Assembly: GCA_004293295.1 (NCBI GenBank)
Contig: RDYC01000273.1
Coordinates: 1-8,808, forward strand
Length of the DNA stretch: 8,808 bases
DNA from: Bacteroidota bacterium
GTDB taxonomy: Bacteria; Bacteroidota; Bacteroidia; UKL13-3
Reading direction: 5' to 3'
Shown here piece by piece: positions 1 to 5,955 of this stretch (positions within the stretch are counted from its first letter, which is position 1; every line of letters starts with the position of its first letter). The notes under the pieces were generated by a model. It made no database searches, had not been told where the DNA came from, and worked only from the letters and a program-made list of their open reading frames with translations. The translations under genes were made by a program, and so were the position numbers.

Positions 1-2762
1 TTGTAGAGAAAGTACAAAACAGTATGCTCTTGTATCTCAATATTTTGAGCAACGAAGCCTCTATGGACGAAAAGTTTTTGTATAACTACACCGACATTAA
101 CATTTTACCGGAACTAAAACGCATTGAAGGGGTAGGTTTTGCTGATATTATGGGACAACGCGAGTATGCCATGCGCGTGTGGTTAAACCCCATAAAAATG
201 AATGCCTTTAACATTTCAACCGAAGATATTATTACGTGCTTAAAGGAGCAAAACGTAGAGGCAGCACCTGGAAAAATAGGAGAAAGTTCAGGTAAAAAAC
301 AGCAATCACTACAGTATGTTATTAAATACTCAGGTAAGTATAACACCAAGGAGCAATATGAAAATGTGGTAATAAAAAGAAACGCTGATGGGCAAATTTT
401 GCATTTAAAAGATATTGCAGAAATAGAATTTGGCTCCCTGGATTATGATGTGCTTTCAAAAGAAAACGGGAATCCTTCAGCAGCCATTGTATTAAAACAA
501 AGACCGGGCAGTAATGCCAGCGATGTTATTAAAAACATTAAGTTAAAAATGCAGGAATTGCAAAGCTCCTTTCCTGCCGGCATTACTTATACCACCAGCT
601 ATGATGTTTCCAGCTTTTTAGATGCCTCAATTCATGAGGTACTCCGCACCTTATTGGAAGCCTTTATATTGGTTGCCTTAATTGTGTTTATTTTCTTAGG
701 CGACTTCCGCTCTACCTTAATTCCGGCCATCGCTGTTCCCGTATCACTTGTTGGAACCTTCTTTTTTATGCAACTGTTTGGGTTCTCCATTAATTTAATT
801 ACCCTTTTTGCATTGGTACTGGCCATAGGTATTGTTGTGGATAATGCCATTGTGGTTGTTGAGGCAGTGCATGCCAAAATGGAAGAAAATCACCTGGAGG
901 CGAAAGAAGCAACAGCAGAAGCCATGAAAGAAATAAGCGGTGCTATTATTGCCATTACCTTGGTAATGTCTGCTGTATTTGTTCCTGTTGCTTTTATGAG
1001 CGGCCCAACCGGTATTTTTTATAGGCAGTTTTCGGTAACCATGGCCATATCCATTGTTTTATCAGGAGTTAGTGCATTAACATTAACACCAGCCTTGTGT
1101 GCAATGATGCTGAAAAATACCCATGGTAAACCCAAAAAGAAAAATTTACTAAATGCATTTTTAAATGGTTTTAATAAGAACTACAATAAACTTGCCCAAA
1201 AATACCAACTACTTTTAGGTTTAATCGTAAACAGAAGGGTTGTTACTGCCGTGGCATTAATTGTTTTTTGTGTGGGCACTTGGGGCTTAGCCTCCATTTT
1301 ACCCACAGGGTTTATTCCTAATGAAGACCAAGGTACCATTTACACCAGTGTTACCACTCCCTCAGGAGCTACATTGGAACGTTCAGAAGAAGTATTAAAC
1401 GAAATACAACTGGTGGCTTCACAAATAGACGACATCTCCTCCATATCCAGTTTAGTGGGTTATAATTTTGTAACTGACGGCACCGGTGCTTCTTATGGCA
1501 TGAAACTGATTAGCTTAAAAAACTGGAACGATAGAAAAAAAACAGACCAGGAAATCATTGCCATCCTCAAACAAAAAACGGCTCATATTAAAGATGCCAA
1601 AATTGAATTTTTTACCCCACCTCCTGTTCCGGGATATGGAAACTCAAGCGGGTTTGAACTGCGCATCCTAGACAAAACAGGTAAAGGCGATTTAAAAAAG
1701 ATGGAAGAGGTTGCGAATAATTTTGCAGCTGAACTCAATAAAAGAGAAGAAATAAAAAATACATTCTCTTCATTTGACGCAAGCTTCCCGCAATATCTCA
1801 TTCATATAGACAACACCAAAGCAGCACAAAAAGGTGTTATTATCAGGGATGTATTAAATACACTACAAACATTTTTAGGTAGCGATTACGCCACCAATTT
1901 TATCCGTTTTGGTCAAATGTACAAAGTGATGGTGCAAGCCGCTCCCGAGTACAGAAGTAAACCCGATGACTTGTTGAAACTGAACGTAAAAAACAGGGAT
2001 GGAAATATGGTTTCCATCTCCTCCATTTTAACCATAGAAAAAGTTTACGGACCAGAGCAAGTAACTAGGTATAACATGTACCCATCAGCCATGGTAAATG
2101 GAGAACCTAAAAATGGATTTAGCAGTGGACAAGCCATAAACGCCATTAAGGAAGTGGCCAACGAAAAATTACCTAAAGGTTATGGTTTTGATTGGGCCGG
2201 CTCGTCAAGAGAACAAGCCAATTCGGGTAACGAAGCAGTGTACATTTTCTTAGTATGCCTCCTGTTTGTTTATTTAATTTTAGCGGCACAATACGAAAGT
2301 TTTATTCTACCCTTGCCCATTATCCTTTCGTTACCCACCGGAGTTTTTGGCGCATTCTTTTTACTGGCCGTTTTAGGTTTAGAAAATAATATTTACGCCC
2401 AAGTGGCCATGGTTATGCTTATTGGGTTACTGGGAAAAAACGCTGTGTTAATCGTAGAGTTTGCGGTTCAAAAAAACAGGGAAGGCTTATCGCCCCTGCA
2501 AGCTGCCATACAAGGAGCAACCCTGCGGTTACGGCCTATATTAATGACTTCCTTTGCATTTATTGCCGGATTACTTCCCCTAATCTTTGCAAGTGGAGCA
2601 GGTGCCATTGGCAATAAAACCATCGGTGCAGCATCGTTAGGTGGTATGTTTTTCGGAACCATTTTTGGAGTAATTATTATACCAGGCCTTTACTTCATTT
2701 TTGCAAGCTTTTCCCAAAAAACACCAGCAGTTCAAACAACAGAAACCAAACACCAACATTAA
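1..2762 (+). CDS. RND-family multidrug efflux pump, inner-membrane permease (AcrB/HAE1 type), 5' partial
   Basis: This is the proton-driven inner-membrane subunit of a tripartite efflux pump, which takes substrates from the periplasm or membrane and passes them to an outer-membrane channel. The frame is open from base 3 with no stop, and the first in-window ATG (24) falls inside the conserved porter domain, so the real start lies upstream. Aligning landmarks with E. coli AcrB (about 1049 residues) suggests roughly 125-130 N-terminal residues, including TM1, are missing. Visible landmarks in order: porter segment with the YAMRVWL block (about 165-185), a TM2-TM6 cluster (about 640-1110) with the TM4 motif VVDNAIVVVE (834-863), second porter half, then TM8-TM12 (about 2240-2720) with GKNAVLIVEF (lysine at 2436-2438) and LRPILMTS (threonine at 2547-2549). 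These match AcrB K940 and T978. The second TM4 aspartate (AcrB D408) is Asn here. It ends 6 bases before the outer-membrane partner, implying one operon. Substrates cannot be inferred; the HAE1 rather than heavy-metal class is my judgement from overall similarity. Confidence 0.95.
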   Translation, partial: VEKVQNSMLLYLNILSNEASMDEKFLYNYTDINILPELKRIEGVGFADIMGQREYAMRVWLNPIKMNAFNISTEDIITCLKEQNVEAAPGKIGESSGKKQQSLQYVIKYSGKYNTKEQYENVVIKRNADGQILHLKDIAEIEFGSLDYDVLSKENGNPSAAIVLKQRPGSNASDVIKNIKLKMQELQSSFPAGITYTTSYDVSSFLDASIHEVLRTLLEAFILVALIVFIFLGDFRSTLIPAIAVPVSLVGTFFFMQLFGFSINLITLFALVLAIGIVVDNAIVVVEAVHAKMEENHLEAKEATAEAMKEISGAIIAITLVMSAVFVPVAFMSGPTGIFYRQFSVTMAISIVLSGVSALTLTPALCAMMLKNTHGKPKKKNLLNAFLNGFNKNYNKLAQKYQLLLGLIVNRRVVTAVALIVFCVGTWGLASILPTGFIPNEDQGTIYTSVTTPSGATLERSEEVLNEIQLVASQIDDISSISSLVGYNFVTDGTGASYGMKLISLKNWNDRKKTDQEIIAILKQKTAHIKDAKIEFFTPPPVPGYGNSSGFELRILDKTGKGDLKKMEEVANNFAAELNKREEIKNTFSSFDASFPQYLIHIDNTKAAQKGVIIRDVLNTLQTFLGSDYATNFIRFGQMYKVMVQAAPEYRSKPDDLLKLNVKNRDGNMVSISSILTIEKVYGPEQVTRYNMYPSAMVNGEPKNGFSSGQAINAIKEVANEKLPKGYGFDWAGSSREQANSGNEAVYIFLVCLLFVYLILAAQYESFILPLPIILSLPTGVFGAFFLLAVLGLENNIYAQVAMVMLIGLLGKNAVLIVEFAVQKNREGLSPLQAAIQGATLRLRPILMTSFAFIAGLLPLIFASGAGAIGNKTIGAASLGGMFFGTIFGVIIIPGLYFIFASFSQKTPAVQTTETKHQH

Positions 2763-2768
2763 AAAATC

Positions 2769-4202
2769 ATGCTATTTAATAAATATATTGTAAGCGTTGT
2801 GTGTTTATTGTCAATCATCACTTATACTGGTTGCAAAACACCGAACACACGCGTTAACCAACATAAAAACAAACTTCCCACTACTTATGCAACGGCAAAA
2901 GATAGTGCAAACTCTGCTCACCTAAAGTGGAAAGAATACTTTACGGATAAAAACTTAGTGTCGCTAATTGATACTGCTTTAAAAAACAACTTAGATGTAT
3001 TGATGACTTTGCAAAAAATAGAAATTGCCAAAAACGATTTGAGATTAAGCAAAGGAGCAATGCTACCAACTGTAGGTGCTAATCTAGCTTATCTGCAACG
3101 TAAATTCGGGTATTATACCATGGATGATGCGGGTAACAGGATAACTGAAATAAGGCCGGGAGAGTTTATTCCAACACATTTACCTGATTACTTTGTGGGT
3201 TTACAAGCCAACTGGGAAATAGATATTTGGGGTAAACTAAGAGGTAAAAAGAAAGCCGCATTTATGCGCTATTTAAGTAGTGTAGAAGGCAGCCATTTGG
3301 TTACTACAAACCTGATTGCCGAAATAGCCAACACATATTACGAACTGCTTTCTTTGGATATAGAACTAGACATTGTAGAAGAAACCATTCAACTGCAAAA
3401 AGATGCGTTAACAGTTATCAAGGTTCAAAAACAAGCAGGTATTGCTAATGAGTTAGCCATAAAACAATTTGAAGCACAAGTACTGAACTCGCAAAGTTTT
3501 GAGTTTGAACTATTGCAGAAAATAAAAGAAAATGAAAACAAAATCAACTTTTTATTAGGTAGGTTTCCGCAACCAATTCCTCGCGAAAAGTCAAGCTTTA
3601 GTAGTCAATTACCCAAACAAGTACAAGAAGGCATCCCTTCACAATTACTCGAAAACCGGCCCGATATCAAACAAGCCGAGTTTGAACTGCTTGCATCCAA
3701 TTGGAATGTACAATCAGCCAAGGCCGCATTTTATCCTTCATTTAACATCACCGGCTCTTTAGGGTTTCAATCATTTAATACCTCCTTTTTATTTACCACA
3801 CCTCAATCCTTAGCCTATAATTTATTGGGAAGTTTAACGGCTCCTCTTATTAACAGAAGTGCCATAAAAGCACAATTTAAAACCGCTAAAGCAAACCAAA
3901 TTGAGGCCATGTATAAATACCAAAAGGCCATATTAAATGGATACGTTGAAGTCGCAAATGAATTATCAAACATCAAAAACTTGGAAAAAACATACACCCT
4001 TAAAAATGAGGAAGTAAATGCGCTAATTACATCAATTGATATTTCGAGTGATTTATTCAAATCAGGGCGTGCCACGTATTTTGAAGTATTAATGACCCAG
4101 CGAACTGCTCTGGAATCGCGTATTGAGCTGGTAACTACTAAAAAAAGACAATTTAATGCAACAGTAAACATTTACAAGGCATTGGGAGGCGGATGGAGGT
4201 AA
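2769..4202 (+). CDS. TolC/OprM-type outer-membrane efflux lipoprotein (NodT family)
   Basis: This 477-residue protein is the outer-membrane channel of the pump encoded just upstream; trimers of this family form a barrel and a periplasmic alpha-helical tunnel. Residues 1-21 are a lipoprotein signal peptide ending in YTG-C, with Cys22 as the predicted lipidated residue; Tyr at -3 is looser than the E. coli lipobox. Two outer-membrane efflux domains follow, at about 55-265 and 290-470. Family motifs include WEIDIWGKLRGKK (149-161), ENRPDIKQAEFEL (295-307), AKAAFYPSFNITGSLG (317-332) and the C-terminal ALGGGW (471-476). Length and two-repeat layout are normal for OprM/NodT proteins. The ATG at 2769 is chosen because it gives the complete signal peptide; it lies 6 bases after the pump stop codon with no Shine-Dalgarno, usual for Bacteroidota. 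Translation and transcription are likely coupled to the pump gene. No clear terminator follows. Confidence 0.95.
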   Translation: MLFNKYIVSVVCLLSIITYTGCKTPNTRVNQHKNKLPTTYATAKDSANSAHLKWKEYFTDKNLVSLIDTALKNNLDVLMTLQKIEIAKNDLRLSKGAMLPTVGANLAYLQRKFGYYTMDDAGNRITEIRPGEFIPTHLPDYFVGLQANWEIDIWGKLRGKKKAAFMRYLSSVEGSHLVTTNLIAEIANTYYELLSLDIELDIVEETIQLQKDALTVIKVQKQAGIANELAIKQFEAQVLNSQSFEFELLQKIKENENKINFLLGRFPQPIPREKSSFSSQLPKQVQEGIPSQLLENRPDIKQAEFELLASNWNVQSAKAAFYPSFNITGSLGFQSFNTSFLFTTPQSLAYNLLGSLTAPLINRSAIKAQFKTAKANQIEAMYKYQKAILNGYVEVANELSNIKNLEKTYTLKNEEVNALITSIDISSDLFKSGRATYFEVLMTQRTALESRIELVTTKKRQFNATVNIYKALGGGWR

Positions 4203-4361
4203 GCATTAAAACATATGCGGCTTTTACATTAACCGCAATACAAAACTGGGTGCTTTACTATAACAGACCTAAACAGCTTGGTGCAATTTAAAACTGCCCA
4301 AAACAACCGGAAAAGCCGAACACCGTTATAAGAAGTAGGCAACAAATTAATACGGAACAAC

Positions 4362-5027
4362 ATGAACAGAAAAATGATTTTGGGGCTACTTGTAATTGCA
4401 AGTATCACCATCTCTTGTAACCAAGCTACTGAACAGGCAAAACAAGAAGCAAACAAAGTGATAGCGCAAACAAATGAAAGCGTACAAAAAGTAATTGATG
4501 ATTTGGGATTGACTTATGTAGAAGAGGGCGCTCAAACCGTAATTACTTATGAAGAAGTGAATGCAGCGCAACAGGATTGGTGTGATGCTTTGGTGAAAAT
4601 CGGCAAACTAAAAGAAGAAGGTGGCGATTATAAAGCCTTTGCTAACGTAGTACTCTCAACGGCCTATAACTACGACCAAGGTAAAGTGTTTTTTAAACCA
4701 ACATTGGCCTATGGCGAACAAACCTTTAGAAACGATAAAAAAGGGGCTCTAGCCTACTTTATTGGTGGTGATCCTGATTATCCAAACGACAAAGGTTTTG
4801 CACTTACACCTTGGGTAAAAGCAAGGTACGACAATACCGGGGCAGGGAATGAGGGGATTCAAATATATGGCTCAATTGCTATTACCATGGGTAATGTTTG
4901 GGTTACTGGTAAAGATGGGAAAGAAGTAATGGTGGATAAAACCTGGGTATTTAAAAAAGGGAAGGATGGCAAACTGCGCATTATTGTGCATAAATCATCC
5001 CTTCCATTTGCTCCTTCGGCCAAATAA
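4362..5027 (+). CDS. Lipoprotein resembling the COG4337 / iota-carbonic-anhydrase-like family (function unproven)
   Basis: This is a 221-residue predicted lipoprotein. Residues 1-18 form a short charged then hydrophobic signal peptide and Cys19 (TIS-C) is the likely lipidated residue. Residues 20-50 are a Gln/Glu/Lys-rich, probably helical linker, and about 60-221 form one compact alpha+beta domain of NTF2-like appearance. Conserved-looking blocks are QQDWCDALVKIG (70-81), YDQGKVFFKPT (104-114), GALAYFIGGD (128-137), the MGNVW strand (176-180), and KTWVFKKGKDGKLRI-type strands ending in HKSSLP (210-215). I recall these blocks from a family sometimes mislabelled phosphoribosyl-AMP cyclohydrolase; no HisI signature is visible. 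The same blocks, ending in HHSSLP, belong to COG4337, the group containing iota-type carbonic anhydrases. Carbonic anhydrase activity is therefore a hypothesis only, and the second His of that motif is Lys here. ATG 4362 gives the positively charged N-terminus; an ATG at 4374 is a less likely start. The gene sits 159 bases after the efflux operon with no TAnnTTTG promoter visible, and is followed by a strong hairpin. Confidence 0.85.
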   Translation: MNRKMILGLLVIASITISCNQATEQAKQEANKVIAQTNESVQKVIDDLGLTYVEEGAQTVITYEEVNAAQQDWCDALVKIGKLKEEGGDYKAFANVVLSTAYNYDQGKVFFKPTLAYGEQTFRNDKKGALAYFIGGDPDYPNDKGFALTPWVKARYDNTGAGNEGIQIYGSIAITMGNVWVTGKDGKEVMVDKTWVFKKGKDGKLRIIVHKSSLPFAPSAK

Positions 5028-5031
5028 ATCC

Positions 5032-5063
5032 TTAAAGGGTTGGATTAAAATCCAACCCTTTAA
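5032..5063 (+). terminator. Perfect 14-bp hairpin after the lipoprotein gene, probable terminator
   Basis: Bases 5032-5045 pair perfectly with 5050-5063 around a TAAA loop, starting 5 bases after the lipoprotein stop codon. The stem core is AAAGGGTTGGAT. A T-tract does not follow on the plus strand (AACATAAAAAC comes next), so it lacks the second half of a classical intrinsic terminator. It could instead be a 3'-end-protecting hairpin. Position and strength support an end-of-transcript role. Confidence 0.7.
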
Positions 5064-5178
5064 AACATAAAAACAGGCTGGATTACAACACCAAACAAAT
5101 AAGCCGTTTATGCGTTACGTTATTAATACTAGCGGTTAAGCATTCTGTAATAAAATAATTATACGGTAGTTTTTAAAT

Positions 5179-5186
5179 TACATTTG
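5179..5186 (+). promoter_or_regulatory. Bacteroidota-type -7 promoter element upstream of the LRR gene
   Basis: TACATTTG fits the Bacteroidota sigma-factor -7 consensus TAnnTTTG and lies 25 bases before the ATG at 5212. No TTTG -33 box is present at the usual 19-21 base spacing (that stretch reads as A/T-rich sequence), so the promoter is incomplete or depends on an activator. It implies the LRR gene is transcribed separately from the lipoprotein gene. Confidence 0.55.
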
Positions 5187-5211
5187 CAATTACCTATTTA
5201 CTTAAATCACC

Positions 5212-5859
5212 ATGCCAATAAAATCCATTTTAGTTATTGCACTTGTAGCCATGTTGCATCAATCGGGAATTGCCCAAACCGATTCTTTGCAGATGATTAA
5301 AGAATACCATTCAATCGAAGAAGCTTTAAAAAACCCAGAGAAAGTTTACCGATTGGATTTAAGCAACCAAAATATATTCGTACCTAATGATGTTTGGTCA
5401 AAGTTTATCAACTTGGAATTCTTGAGTTTAAAAAACGACCATTTAAAAGAAATCCCTAGTGAAATTGGCTCGTTAAAAAAGTTAAAAGTACTTGATTTAA
5501 GCGGCAATGATTTTATTGTGCTTCCAAAATCCTTTAGTGAGTTATACAACCTAGAGGAACTTTTTTTAAATGAAGAAAAGCGATTTAACCTGGATGAGAA
5601 TATTGAGGTATTGAGTTTATTACCCCACTTAAGGATATTGCATTTGGAGAATGACCATTTAAATAAGCTTCCGAAAAAAATGTACCGTTTAAATCAGTTG
5701 GAAAGTTTGTATTTGAACAACAATAAGTTTAAAAAATTCCCAACTGAGCTTAAGGAAATGCGCAATTTAAAGTACCTTGATTTTCATAACAACAAATTAA
5801 CCCCTCTGGAATTGCAAAATTTCCAATCTCAAAATTTTGGAATAAAAATAAAATTTTAG
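5212..5859 (+). CDS. Secreted or periplasmic leucine-rich-repeat protein
   Basis: This is a 215-residue protein with an N-terminal Sec signal peptide (about 1-21, cleavage likely after SGIA, before QTD) and no lipobox, so it is probably periplasmic or secreted. After a short helical segment (about 24-44) come about seven leucine-rich repeats of a 23-residue period: 45-67, 68-90, 91-113, an irregular 26-residue unit at 114-139, then 140-162, 163-185 and a degenerate final unit from 186. The repeat follows LxxLxLxxNxLxxLPxxhxxLxx, the short bacterial LRR class that usually serves as a protein-binding surface. No catalytic domain, transmembrane anchor, LPXTG motif or type IX sorting domain is visible; the C-terminus ends soon after the repeats. 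The partner is unknown. The gene looks more AT-rich than its neighbours, which is common for LRR proteins and does not prove transfer. It converges with the RSH gene, with a 96-base gap in which I see no convincing terminator hairpin. Confidence 0.88.
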   Translation: MPIKSILVIALVAMLHQSGIAQTDSLQMIKEYHSIEEALKNPEKVYRLDLSNQNIFVPNDVWSKFINLEFLSLKNDHLKEIPSEIGSLKKLKVLDLSGNDFIVLPKSFSELYNLEELFLNEEKRFNLDENIEVLSLLPHLRILHLENDHLNKLPKKMYRLNQLESLYLNNNKFKKFPTELKEMRNLKYLDFHNNKLTPLELQNFQSQNFGIKIKF

Positions 5860-5955
5860 GCCATTCAGAAATCAATATTAAAATTTGGTGCTGCGCTAAC
5901 CTGCCCAATAAGCAACCATTTATTTAGCAGTTAATTCAGTAATGCTTACAATTTT

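Noticed and set aside
24..26. ATG at 24 as the true start of the efflux pump gene
   Set aside because: The frame is open to the window edge and the residues around it align inside the porter domain, with TM1 missing; the start is upstream of the window.
86..2662. Minus-strand open frames opposite the efflux pump gene
   Set aside because: All lie antisense to a strongly conserved coding region with no own promoter or domain signal.
4217..4236. Short hairpin GCGG...CCGC after the channel gene as terminator
   Set aside because: Only 4 pairs with a 12-base loop and no T tract; too weak to call.
3815..4571. Minus-strand open frames opposite the channel gene's end and the lipoprotein gene
   Set aside because: They mirror the hydrophobic and lysine-rich codons of the plus-strand genes and have no recognisable family.
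5100..5150. GTTA-type motifs (GCGTTACGTTATTAA) and CGTTATAA near 4323 that resemble integron attC core sites
   Set aside because: They do not fit GTTRRRY properly, have no matching inverse core or cassette structure, and no integrase is present.
5860..5955. Shared terminator between the convergent LRR and RSH genes
   Set aside because: Only weak AT-only or 5-bp pairings (for example GCTAA/TTAGC) are present, with no stable stem plus T run on either strand.
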